From NCBI GenBank assembly GCA_019429055.1, contig JAHYJP010000005.1:1-53186 (forward strand): a stretch of 53,186 bases of DNA, in the 5' to 3' direction. The stretch is from Bacteroidales bacterium. GTDB lineage: Bacteria; Bacteroidota; Bacteroidia; Bacteroidales; UBA7960. Shown piece after piece: positions 45,962 to 53,186 of this stretch. Within the stretch, counting starts at the first letter, position 1. Each line of letters opens with the position of its first letter. The position numbers and the translations under genes were made by a program. Below the pieces are notes generated by a model that saw only the letters and a program-made list of their open reading frames with translations, searched no databases and had not been told where the DNA came from.

Positions 45962-46678
45962 ATGGAATATCTACATCAACTTGTTAACAGTACTGAATTT
46001 CCAATACTGGGGGCTTTCCTTTTGGGTATTATGACCGCCATAAGCCCATGCCCCCTTGCTACTAACATATCAGCCATTGGCTTTATCAGCAAGGATATCA
46101 ACCACCAGAAGAAAGTTTTTATCAATGGCCTTGTTTACACGCTGGGCAGGGCCATTACTTATACGGTAATTGGTATCATCCTTATAGCTACCCTAAAGCA
46201 GGGTGCCAGTGTTTATAATATTCAAAAAACGATTTGGTCATACGGTGAGCTTTTTATCGGGCCATTTCTTATTGTTATGGGTCTTTTTATGTTCGATCTG
46301 ATCAAACTCAATTTTTCGTTTTTAGGTAAGTGGTCATCAAAGGTGGGCGAAAACTCCAAATCAGGTGGTTTCTGGAGTACCCTGCTATTGGGTGTTGTAT
46401 TCGCCCTGGCATTTTGCCCCTATAGTGGCTTTCTCTATTTTGGTATGCTAATTCCACTCTCGGTATCTTCAACCATGGGGTATTCCATGCCATTTGTGTT
46501 TGCAATTGCCACCGGTTTGCCCGTGATCATATTCGCCTGGATCCTTGCATACAGTATATCGGGCCTGGGATCTTTCTACAACAAGGTGAAAACTTTTGAA
46601 TTCTGGTTCAGAAGAGTTGTCGCCGTGGTGTTCTTTGCCGTGGGCTTATACTTTATCTGGCTGATTTATATCAAATAA
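45962..46678 (+). CDS. CcdA/DsbD-like membrane protein, ArsG-type transporter candidate
   Basis: A protein of 238 residues with six predicted membrane helices in two repeats. Each repeat has a Cys-Pro: SPCPLATN (Cys30) and AFCPYSGF (Cys152), the CcdA/DsbD core pair. Proteins of this kind either pass electrons across the membrane to exported thioredoxins or, in ArsG, export aromatic aminoarsenicals. Both adjacent upstream genes encode exported thioredoxin-fold proteins, which fits either view. It starts 5 bases after the previous stop. Confidence 0.8.
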   Translation: MEYLHQLVNSTEFPILGAFLLGIMTAISPCPLATNISAIGFISKDINHQKKVFINGLVYTLGRAITYTVIGIILIATLKQGASVYNIQKTIWSYGELFIGPFLIVMGLFMFDLIKLNFSFLGKWSSKVGENSKSGGFWSTLLLGVVFALAFCPYSGFLYFGMLIPLSVSSTMGYSMPFVFAIATGLPVIIFAWILAYSISGLGSFYNKVKTFEFWFRRVVAVVFFAVGLYFIWLIYIK

Positions 46679-46693
46679 TTTTTTTTATCATTC

Positions 46694-46713
46694 ATTTCGT
46701 CATTTTCCGAAAT
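46694..46713. promoter_or_regulatory. Second inverted-repeat operator (site 2) upstream of the permease
   Basis: ATTTCG-TCATTTTC-CGAAAT has arms and spacing identical to site 1, and the bases after it (AYTAAAATA) also match. It lies 14 bases before the permease ATG. The spacer TCATTTTC is a degraded -7 element, so a second promoter here would be weak or repressor-dependent. Confidence 0.75.
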
Positions 46714-46727
46714 ACTAAAATAAAACT

Positions 46728-48071
46728 ATGGAAACCAAAAAAGAATTAAAAATACTGTTTTGGATTGCCCTGCTTTTCGGGGTAGCCTTCTTTCTTCCCA
46801 TCGAAAGTGCCCGTTTCAACACGGCTGTTGCTGCTACTTTCGACCTGGTGAAATGGTACGCACGTGAACATGTGGTTTTGTGCCTGCTTCCGGCGTTTTT
46901 CATAGCAGGTGTAATTTCTGTTTTCGTAAGCCAGGGTTCGGTGCTCCGGTATTTTGGTGCCAATGCCAAAAAATGGCTGGCTTATTCCGTAGCAGCGGTT
47001 TCGGGAACTATATTGGCTGTTTGTAGCTGCACCATTCTGCCATTATTCTCCAGCATTCATAAGCGTGGGGCAGGCTTAGGCCCTGCAATTGCATTTTTGT
47101 ATTCAGGCCCGGCTATCAATATCCTGGCTATTATTTTAACAGCCCGCATATTGGGTTTTGAAATGGGTGTAGCACGTATTATTGGTGCTGTGGTGTTTAG
47201 TGTGGTGATAGGGATGGTAATGTCCTTGATCTACAGGAAGGAAGAAAAGGCAAAACGCGAAGAACAGATGAATATTCCCCTGCAACCCGAGAAAAGGCCT
47301 ATGTGGCAAACATCCTTTCACTTTTTCACCCTGGTATTGATCCTGGTATTTGCCAATTGGGGAAGCCCTGCGAGTGATGACACTTCCAGCGCATGGTACT
47401 ATATATGGGCATATAAGTGGTATATAACAGGATTCTTTTCTCTCTTTTTGATGTATTCGCTTATTTATATTCTGAAAATAAAATGGCAGTGGGTTGTTTT
47501 GGCTGGTGTAGTTGTCGGACTTTCAGCATTTTTAGCAACCACATTTATTGCCGACCCGAAGCTCTCGCCCATAGTTCCCATGCTGGTGGGTGTGGTTGCA
47601 TTGAGCGTAATAACCCTTTATGACAAGCGGGATGAAGAAAACCGTGAATGGACACTTTCTACCTGGGGATTTACCAAACAGATCATGCCCTTGCTTGCAG
47701 TAGGGGTAGTTACAGCCGGTTTTTTGCTGGGATCAACACATGATGGTGGTTCAATCCCTGGTATCATTCCCAATGAATGGATATCGTGGCTGGTGGGTGG
47801 CAACTCTGTTTTCTCCAATTTATTTGCTTCGGTAGTTGGTGCATTTATGTATTTTGCCACTCTAACCGAGGTGCCAATCCTTCAGGGATTGATCGCTTCA
47901 GGGATGGGCAAAGGACCTGCACTTGCATTGCTTCTTGCGGGACCATCTCTTTCACTTCCCAATATGCTTGTAATACGTGGTGTTTTGGGAACCCAAAAAA
48001 CTTTGGTTTATGTAATACTTGTGGTGGTTATGGCAACCATTTCCGGTATGATTTACGGGAGTTTCTTTTAA
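46728..48071 (+). CDS. ArsP/DUF318-family permease
   Basis: A protein of 447 residues with about eight to ten membrane segments. The hallmark is CSCTILPLFSSIHKRGAGLG (99-118) with Cys99 and Cys101, followed by FLYSGPAINILA. The second half repeats the pattern with TEVPILQGLIASGMGKGPALAL. ArsP members export trivalent organoarsenicals; a related branch is annotated as Cu/Zn efflux. Neighbours favour arsenical or thiol-reactive metal(loid) efflux. A hydrophilic loop (about 170-200) lies between halves. It has its own copy of the operator. Confidence 0.85.
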   Translation: METKKELKILFWIALLFGVAFFLPIESARFNTAVAATFDLVKWYAREHVVLCLLPAFFIAGVISVFVSQGSVLRYFGANAKKWLAYSVAAVSGTILAVCSCTILPLFSSIHKRGAGLGPAIAFLYSGPAINILAIILTARILGFEMGVARIIGAVVFSVVIGMVMSLIYRKEEKAKREEQMNIPLQPEKRPMWQTSFHFFTLVLILVFANWGSPASDDTSSAWYYIWAYKWYITGFFSLFLMYSLIYILKIKWQWVVLAGVVVGLSAFLATTFIADPKLSPIVPMLVGVVALSVITLYDKRDEENREWTLSTWGFTKQIMPLLAVGVVTAGFLLGSTHDGGSIPGIIPNEWISWLVGGNSVFSNLFASVVGAFMYFATLTEVPILQGLIASGMGKGPALALLLAGPSLSLPNMLVIRGVLGTQKTLVYVILVVVMATISGMIYGSFF

Positions 48072-48211
48072 AGGACAGATCAAAAGTAATTGAAAATGGA
48101 TATCCTGTTTGGAGCATTTCTACGTTAAGACCCGATGATTGTGGTGAGGAGGTTATACAAAATAATGAAAAGAGATAACTTAATTTGTATGGAAAGTTTA
48201 TTGAAGATTTT

Positions 48212-48253
48212 TGACGTAAAATAACGTCATCTTTTACAGGCTCATTAACTTTG
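48212..48253 (+). promoter_or_regulatory. Promoter and upstream inverted repeat before the rhodanese-like gene
   Basis: TAACTTTG (48246-48253) matches the -7 consensus. TGACGT-AAAATA-ACGTCA (48212-48229) is a perfect inverted repeat centred about 36 bases before the expected start of transcription, a typical activator position. A second 7-bp repeat ATTGTCT/AGACAAT (48281-48301) would form a leader hairpin. Confidence 0.5.
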
Positions 48254-48328
48254 CAATACTTTATAAGATTTTAAATTGTTATTGTCTGTAAGAAAGACAA
48301 TGTTCAAAATAATAAATTCGAAATTACC

Positions 48329-48754
48329 ATGCCAGACATTTTCAAAAACCACGGAATACAAACTCACGGTATCCTTTCTCTTTCTCCCCGCGAAACCTGT
48401 GAACTGGTAAAACAGGGTGCTTATCTTATCGATCTGCGCGATACCGATTTTTCTGATTATAAAGCCTTTGATGTAGTTAATGTCATTAGCTTACCTATCG
48501 GTGTTTTTGATGAACATGCCGACAAATTGGACCCTGAAAATTATTATATACTTGCCGACTCTTCAGGCCTGAAAAGCCGGTTATTTGCCGAGAAGCTCAG
48601 GGAAAAAGGCTTTGGGCATGTTTCAAGCATGAGCGGTGGATTTGTTGAGTGGGAGCGTGATGGCATGCCGGTAAGGGTTGACGTTAATGAGAGGCTTTCA
48701 GGCTCGTGTGCCTGCCAGTTGAAGCCACGGGAGCGAGGGAGAAGTGAAAAGTGA
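48329..48754 (+). CDS. Rhodanese-like domain protein lacking the catalytic cysteine
   Basis: A protein of 141 residues. The rhodanese fold is clear: LSPRETCELVKQGAYLIDLRD, the active-site loop region at 73-83, and MSGGFVEWERDGMPV. The active-site position usually held by Cys (CxxG) is Asp77 in ADSSGLKS, so sulfur transfer by the normal route is not possible. A CAC pair (Cys127, Cys129) lies in the C-terminal tail. It may be a sensor or binding domain. It is followed 46 bases later by the Cys-rich mini-protein. Confidence 0.8.
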   Translation: MPDIFKNHGIQTHGILSLSPRETCELVKQGAYLIDLRDTDFSDYKAFDVVNVISLPIGVFDEHADKLDPENYYILADSSGLKSRLFAEKLREKGFGHVSSMSGGFVEWERDGMPVRVDVNERLSGSCACQLKPRERGRSEK

Positions 48755-48800
48755 AGATCGGCCATCTTACTTGCAATAGATAGATTTTAAAACTTTTAAA

Positions 48801-49007
48801 ATGGAAATAATAACCCGTTCTTTAATTACTTGTCCAAATTGCGGTTTTCGCAAGGAAGAGGAAATGCCAATCGATGCTTGCCAGTTTTTCTATGAGTGTG
48901 AAAAATGTCACCAGGTTTTAAAACCCACTACAGGTGATTGTTGTGTATATTGCAGCTTTGGCAGCGTTAAATGCCCATCGATACAGCAGCAAAATCAGAA
49001 GTATTGA
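48801..49007 (+). CDS. Small cysteine-rich GDCCVYCS protein
   Basis: A protein of 68 residues with nine Cys: CxxC at 11-14 and 33-36 (zinc-ribbon-like), Cys27, then the conserved GDCCVYCSFGSVKCP with Cys47, 48, 51 and 58. I recall this motif in small unnamed proteins near heavy-metal resistance genes, but no function is established. It is probably cytosolic. It lies near the redox/arsenical-type island, consistent with metal binding (inference). It ends 2 bases from the convergent gene. Confidence 0.7.
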   Translation: MEIITRSLITCPNCGFRKEEEMPIDACQFFYECEKCHQVLKPTTGDCCVYCSFGSVKCPSIQQQNQKY

Positions 49008-49009
49008 TT

Positions 49010-50017
49010 TTAGCCCAACTCTAATTCAGCGAGATCCCTTTTCAGGGCCTGCTTGCTTACCCTTTCTTCAATGGTAAGCATTATCAGTTTGTCATTCTGC
49101 CTTATAGTAATTCCCTGGCAATGACTTGGGTGCAATAAATCAAATGACTTCTCAGGATCAAATGCATTAGGAGTATTATTTTTAAATAACGACTTGCATT
49201 CTATTATTCCTTCAGGAGCAAAGCGGGTTACTTCAAAGTTTTTTGCATCGGTTTTTTCAATGTAAATCCATGATCCTGCACCTTCTCCTGCCAGCCATTG
49301 AGCCTTTGCAGGTATGGTTTTACTTCGCACAGGTTGGGGTAATGTACCCTGAAGTGTTGATTCGTCCGGTTTTAGCGCTGGATAAAACAATTCCCAGGGT
49401 TGTGGAGCGGAGACTTTGGTTTTACGATCCAAAGCATTGACATTACTCATAGGTGTGGGAGTTAACGGGATATTATATTTTAGCCGAAAAGCATGTTTTG
49501 ATTTAGGGTTACCCGCTAAAACAGCAGTATGCACAAAACGTGAACAGTTCGACCCTTTCCGGACAAACGGGCCATAGGGGATAGGGCTTTGCTGTTGCAT
49601 TTCTTTAGACTTTTCAAAAGCTTTTTTGAAATTAATTTCTGTGTAAGAACCATACAAGTCGCCGTTACCATGGCAGGCTTGGTTTTGGTGCAGAAACTCC
49701 ATGATTTCCCTGAGATTGGTTATGGTTTTACCATCGGCTGTTATTTGTGCTTTTCTAGGTAAATCCAGGTCGTGGTCGGTAGTTGCACTACGCACCCTTC
49801 CATGTTCAAAAGGCGCATGATAGCGCCCAAAATCGAAATAGTGGCAATCTCCGGTCGATTTTTCAACCAATACTAATGCAGCATGCCCTGCACGGTAATA
49901 ATGATTAACGCTTATCCCCAATCTGAGCAAAAGAGAGTCGTACCATGCATTGGGTTGTTTACACCAGGTTTGTGGCCAGGCAAGGGCTATGGCGAATCCG
50001 GTAAATTTATTTTTCAT
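49010..50017 (-). CDS. Permuted papain-like (NlpC/P60-type) protein, DUF6695-like
   Basis: About 335 residues from the ATG at 50017 (another ATG at 50023). A possible permuted papain fold has His45 in AGHAALVL, FDFGRY, then Cys158 and His163 in SNCSRFVHT, the His-before-Cys order of LRAT/YaeF-type enzymes. The C-terminal half (about 235-335) is a separate beta-rich domain including SWIYIEK. The start overlaps the decarboxylase stop by 11 bases, so translation is coupled. No signal peptide is clear. Activity (amidase, peptidase or acyltransferase) is unknown. Confidence 0.6.
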   Translation of the reverse strand: MKNKFTGFAIALAWPQTWCKQPNAWYDSLLLRLGISVNHYYRAGHAALVLVEKSTGDCHYFDFGRYHAPFEHGRVRSATTDHDLDLPRKAQITADGKTITNLREIMEFLHQNQACHGNGDLYGSYTEINFKKAFEKSKEMQQQSPIPYGPFVRKGSNCSRFVHTAVLAGNPKSKHAFRLKYNIPLTPTPMSNVNALDRKTKVSAPQPWELFYPALKPDESTLQGTLPQPVRSKTIPAKAQWLAGEGAGSWIYIEKTDAKNFEVTRFAPEGIIECKSLFKNNTPNAFDPEKSFDLLHPSHCQGITIRQNDKLIMLTIEERVSKQALKRDLAELELG

Positions 50018-51446
50018 ATTCATATTCTTCAACTTTCTGCAATTCAAGGTTTTCAGCCGCTCCAAGGAAGTTTTGGAAGAACTTATCAATATCTTTTTTT
50101 CGCAACTCACCATTGGCCATTACAAGGCGAATGGTCAGGTCCTTTCCTATATAACCATAATTTACAATTGATTGACCCGTCTTGCGGATATTTTCTCTTA
50201 CTGCCAGGTTAAATTCATTCAAATCTACCACATTCTCTGGTTGGTACCTGAAGCAGACACTGAAAGACTGTCTCGATGCCATCAGTTCAAGCCTGGGGTG
50301 CTGGTTTACGATATTTTCGGCGTAAGTAGCCATTTCTATAAGGTTGTCGATGCGCTGGGAATAGCCCTTTTTTCCGAAATATTTCCAGGCAAACCATAGT
50401 TTTACCGCATCTACATGTCGGCCACACTGAATAGATTTCTTACCCAGGTCTTCCACCTCTTCCATATCATGAAAAATATAATCGGTATTCAGGTCGGTGA
50501 TGTTGTGCTGTAAAACGCCCTTTTGCTTTACCAGCAAGGCCGAGCATACCAGCGGAATGTTCATCAGCTTGTGTGGATTCCATACGAAGGAATCGGTTTT
50601 TTCTATCCCTTTCATGAGGTATCGATGCTGGTCGCTCAGGATAATGGAACCCCCAAAGGCTCCATCAGCATGCAACCATAATCCATGTTTCTGCGTTATT
50701 TCTGCTATCTCATCTATGGGGTCGTAGGCTCCCAAAAGGGTGGTAGCGCATGTAGCCGCTACAAAAAACGGGGTTTGTCTGTTATTTTTGGCATTTTCAA
50801 TGGCTTTCTCCAGTTCGTGGGGGATCATCCTGCCATTGTGGTCTGCTTTGACTTTAATAACATTTTTAGCTCCAATACCTAAAATGTTGGCAGCAGTTTC
50901 GAAAGAATAGTGTGCCTGTTCATTGATAAATGCCACCAGGTTCTCCGTGCGGTCGTAACCATGAAACCGGCTTTCGGGCAACATGCGGTTGCGGGCCGTG
51001 AACATGGCCACCAGGTTGCCATTACTGCCCCCGGTCAGAAATATACCATCTCCATCAGAGTATCCTGCATAGCTGTTCATCAGGGCAATCATCTCTTTTT
51101 CGATGATGGTGGCCGCAGGAGCCACCTCATAGGTATACATGGATGTATTGGTGAGGGTGGTCAGCATATCTCCAATAAAAGCGGGTAAATTAAAACCCGA
51201 ATACAATTGATTGAGAAACTGTTTGTTTCCCGTTTTTACTGCAAATTCCAGATAGTGATCCATCATCTTCAGGAATTCATCTTCACCTGTCGGCTCTTCA
51301 TCCACTTTTGGCATTAGTATTTGCTGTAATGATGCGGGGGTATGGTAATTTACTACATTTTGTTCATCATCGTTTTCACGGATGTAATTCAATATTTTAT
51401 CGAAACTTGCTGAGAGAATTCTCTCCTGGTTCATGCTTTTATTCAT
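50007..51446 (-). CDS. PLP-dependent decarboxylase (group II amino-acid decarboxylase family)
   Basis: A protein of 479 residues with PLP-enzyme landmarks: LTGGSNGNL (138-146), stacking His180 in QAHYS, HADGAFGG with Asp261, and the Schiff-base Lys293 in NPHKLMN. It resembles glutamate, 2,4-diaminobutyrate or aromatic amino-acid decarboxylases; substrate cannot be told from sequence. It overlaps the papain-like gene, suggesting a two-step pathway or a protein pair. A later ATG at 51434 is an alternative start. Confidence 0.88.
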   Translation of the reverse strand: MNKSMNQERILSASFDKILNYIRENDDEQNVVNYHTPASLQQILMPKVDEEPTGEDEFLKMMDHYLEFAVKTGNKQFLNQLYSGFNLPAFIGDMLTTLTNTSMYTYEVAPAATIIEKEMIALMNSYAGYSDGDGIFLTGGSNGNLVAMFTARNRMLPESRFHGYDRTENLVAFINEQAHYSFETAANILGIGAKNVIKVKADHNGRMIPHELEKAIENAKNNRQTPFFVAATCATTLLGAYDPIDEIAEITQKHGLWLHADGAFGGSIILSDQHRYLMKGIEKTDSFVWNPHKLMNIPLVCSALLVKQKGVLQHNITDLNTDYIFHDMEEVEDLGKKSIQCGRHVDAVKLWFAWKYFGKKGYSQRIDNLIEMATYAENIVNQHPRLELMASRQSFSVCFRYQPENVVDLNEFNLAVRENIRKTGQSIVNYGYIGKDLTIRLVMANGELRKKDIDKFFQNFLGAAENLELQKVEEYEYEK

Positions 51447-51518
51447 GCTTGCGATCTTTTATTGTTTTTTTTAAAGGCTGTAAATTTATAGTCTGCAAAA
51501 GCATTTATTCCTGACAGT

Positions 51519-51526
51519 TAATTTTG
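51519..51526 (+). promoter_or_regulatory. Candidate -7 element upstream of the alanine racemase gene
   Basis: TAATTTTG matches the consensus, 114 bases before the ATG. No TTG box at the expected 19-base spacing was found. The leader has no obvious structure. Confidence 0.4.
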
Positions 51527-51639
51527 CAACTTTGCTTAACTTTATACCTGAAAGGTTGTTAAGTAAATGTGTCAGGTAACTCATCTATAACGATTTCAAA
51601 GTAGGAACTCCATCCAACTTATTCTTAAAAATATATTTT

Positions 51640-52791
51640 ATGCTACACACTTCCTACATTGAGCTAAATAAAGACGCGTTAAACAATAACATTCAGTTTC
51701 TGAAAAAAAGAATCGGGAGCCATACCAGATATTCTATGGTGGTTAAGGCCAATGCTTATGGGCATGGAATTGAAGAGCTTCTTCCATTGGTTGAGGACTG
51801 CGGGGTAGATCATTATGCCGTGTTTAGTATAGCCGAAGCCATGCGCGTATACGAAATCAAAAAGGAGTCCTGTGAGTTGATGATCATGGGATTTATTGAT
51901 GATGACTACCTGGAATGGGCCATTGAAAGAGATGTTTCCTTCTATGTTTTTACGCTTGAAAGACTGCGCAGGGTTATTGAAGTGTCGCAAAAGACGAATA
52001 AGCCGGCAAGGATTCATATTGAGCTGGAAACTGGTATGTATCGAACCGGATTCTGTGAAGACCAGCTGGATGAAGTGTCTGCTTTGCTCAAAAAACATTC
52101 TTCAAAGCTTGTGCTTGAAGGTATATGTTCGCATATGGCAGGTGCCGAAAGCATTGTTAACTACCAGCGTATGCTCGAACAAATAGATGCTTTTAATGAG
52201 CTATGCAGCTGGTTTCATGCCCAAGGATTTCAACCCCGGTATCGCCACCTGGCCTGCTCGGCAGGGGTATTGAATTACCCTGATTCGGTAATGGACATGG
52301 CTCGGGTAGGAATTGCAAGTTATGGTTTCTGGCCCAGCGAAGAGATGAAAATGATGCATATTAAAGAGGTAGGGTTTGATGAAGATCCCCTCCAAAGGGT
52401 GCTTTCATGGAAAAGCGTAATCATGAGCGTAAATAATGTTCCTAAAGGAAAGTATGTAAGCTATGGCAAAAGTTTTATGACCAACAGAAAGAGCAAAATC
52501 GCCACAGTTCCTGTGGGTTATGGCTACGGTTTTAGCCGCACACTCAGCAATAACGGACATGTGTTGGTAGATGGCAAAAGAGTAAGGGTTATTGGCAGTG
52601 TGAATATGAACATGGCTGTATTGGATGTTACAGATATTGAAAATGTAAAGGTGGGAGACAGTGTGGTTCTCATTGGTGTGCAAGGGGATGAAAGTATTTC
52701 TGTGGAGTCTTTCAGCGATATGAACAACAGCATGAATTATGAACTACTGACCCGTTTGCCTCATCATATCCCCAGAAGAAAAGCACCCTAA
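51640..52791 (+). CDS. Alanine racemase
   Basis: A protein of 383 residues with the fold-III racemase layout. The PLP-binding Lys36 lies in VVKANAYGHG, the second catalytic base Tyr294 in VGYGYGFSR, and ETGMYRTGF and SHMAGAE are conserved. The segment usually reading SMD before the substrate-binding loop is NMN here (GSVNMNMAVLDVT). It makes D-alanine for peptidoglycan, although a non-alanine amino-acid racemase is possible. It is not fused to MurF, as it is in some Bacteroidota. Confidence 0.85.
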   Translation: MLHTSYIELNKDALNNNIQFLKKRIGSHTRYSMVVKANAYGHGIEELLPLVEDCGVDHYAVFSIAEAMRVYEIKKESCELMIMGFIDDDYLEWAIERDVSFYVFTLERLRRVIEVSQKTNKPARIHIELETGMYRTGFCEDQLDEVSALLKKHSSKLVLEGICSHMAGAESIVNYQRMLEQIDAFNELCSWFHAQGFQPRYRHLACSAGVLNYPDSVMDMARVGIASYGFWPSEEMKMMHIKEVGFDEDPLQRVLSWKSVIMSVNNVPKGKYVSYGKSFMTNRKSKIATVPVGYGYGFSRTLSNNGHVLVDGKRVRVIGSVNMNMAVLDVTDIENVKVGDSVVLIGVQGDESISVESFSDMNNSMNYELLTRLPHHIPRRKAP

Positions 52792-52996
52792 AACCGCTCA
52801 CTGGTAGTCCGTTGTCGTGATTGTTATTTGGCTGATTGTTTTTCTTTTGAGAAAGAATACTGTCAGGATTGCACCCCAACCCGACAGTAAGTAATAGACT
52901 TACGGGGAAACCATAAGCTCGGCGCAGCCTATCTCACTGAAAATATAAGTTTCAGGCAATTATTAATCATAACCGATACTCTAAAAAAATAAAAAG
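52792..52996. other. Gap before the disulfide oxidoreductase gene, with inverted repeats
   Basis: No gene. It contains a perfect 7-bp repeat TACTGTC/GACAGTA (52858-52864 and 52883-52889) with an 18-base loop, and a 6-bp CTGAAA/TTTCAG repeat around 52938-52960. No known riboswitch pattern, T-tract terminator or -7 match was recognised. Confidence 0.4.
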
Positions 52997-53186
52997 ATGA
53001 CAGTAAAAAAATTTGATGTAATTATCGTAGGTTCAGGCCAGGCCGGAACCCCATTGGCATTTAAAATGGCCGCCAAAGGGAAAAAAGTAGCTTTTATTGA
53101 AAAGGAACATTGGGGTGGTACCTGCCTGAACGTGGGCTGTACGCCTACAAAAGCCTACGTTGCCAGTGCCAGAAGGATGTGGGATG
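52997..53186 (+). CDS. FAD-dependent pyridine nucleotide-disulfide oxidoreductase (3' end outside window)
   Basis: The first 63 residues are visible. They contain the FAD-binding VIIVGSGQAGTPLA (9-21) and the redox-active disulfide GGTCLNVGCTPTK (Cys43, Cys48). This is the dihydrolipoamide dehydrogenase/glutathione reductase/mercuric reductase superfamily. The TPLA variant resembles mercuric-reductase-like branches, but the discriminating C-terminus is missing. The ATG follows an A-rich region. Confidence 0.88.
   Translation, partial: MTVKKFDVIIVGSGQAGTPLAFKMAAKGKKVAFIEKEHWGGTCLNVGCTPTKAYVASARRMWD

Noticed and set aside
47777-48178. Open frame overlapping the permease end and continuing past it
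   Set aside because: Most of it is an out-of-frame read of a clearly conserved membrane protein. The 3' extension has no recognisable domain.
50018-50113. N-terminal extension of the papain-like protein
   Set aside because: It would lie inside the 3' end of the decarboxylase gene. ATG codons at 50017 and 50023 give a normal overlapping start.

Overview
The window comes from a member of the Bacteroidota, most likely a Bacteroidales/Marinilabiliales-type anaerobe. The evidence is a secreted nuclease with a type IX secretion C-terminal tail (36047-37354), a DUF4290 gene beside murA, recurrent Bacteroidota-style promoters (TAnnTTTG about 19 bases after a TTG box), almost no Shine-Dalgarno sequences, zinc-free L36 and S14, and an L17 with a long acidic tail. 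Species cannot be named from sequence reading alone. No rRNA, tRNA, CRISPR array, transposase or phage gene was seen.

Layout. 1-2914 (+): two tandem outer-membrane beta-barrel paralogues (the first cut by the window edge) and an erythromycin-esterase-like protein. 2928-14218 (-): a housekeeping block read leftward, uvrD-like helicase, DUF4290, murA, grpE, dnaJ, a NatA/NatB-type ABC exporter, a Ppx/GppA phosphatase and a sigma-54-type response regulator lacking a DNA-binding domain. 14439-15521 (+): an exported S9-type peptidase. 15700-34583 (+): a nearly 19-kb fused str-S10-spc-alpha supercluster from rpsL to rplQ with fusA, secY, map, infA, rpmJ and rpoA, without tuf or adk. Three internal gaps hold RNA structures: a branched leader before rpmC, a 14-bp hairpin between rpsE and rpmD, and an H-type pseudoknot between rpsM and rpsK. 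34666-41620 (+): enolase, the T9SS nuclease and two phosphate transporters with PhoU-like tails.

41626-44293 (-) is a small cluster: a cysteine-rich zinc-ribbon protein, MobA-like guanylyltransferase, and a 574-residue protein that appears to fuse an ECF S-like membrane unit, an EcfT-like membrane unit and a THEP1-like NTPase. 44462-48071 (+) is a redox/arsenical-type island: CxxC thioredoxin-like protein, ArsR-family repressor, two exported thioredoxin-fold proteins, a CcdA/ArsG-like membrane protein and an ArsP-like permease. The same ATTTCG-N8-CGAAAT operator lies before the first gene and before the permease, suggesting one regulon. 48329-49007 holds a rhodanese-fold protein without its catalytic Cys and a Cys-rich mini-protein.

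49010-51446 (-) is a coupled pair, a PLP decarboxylase and a permuted papain-like protein. 51640-53186 (+) holds an alanine racemase and the start of a flavin disulfide oxidoreductase cut by the window end. The best candidates for undescribed biology are the membrane/NTPase fusion beside mobA, the two RNA structures in the ribosomal cluster, the two-site operator regulon and the decarboxylase/papain-like pair.
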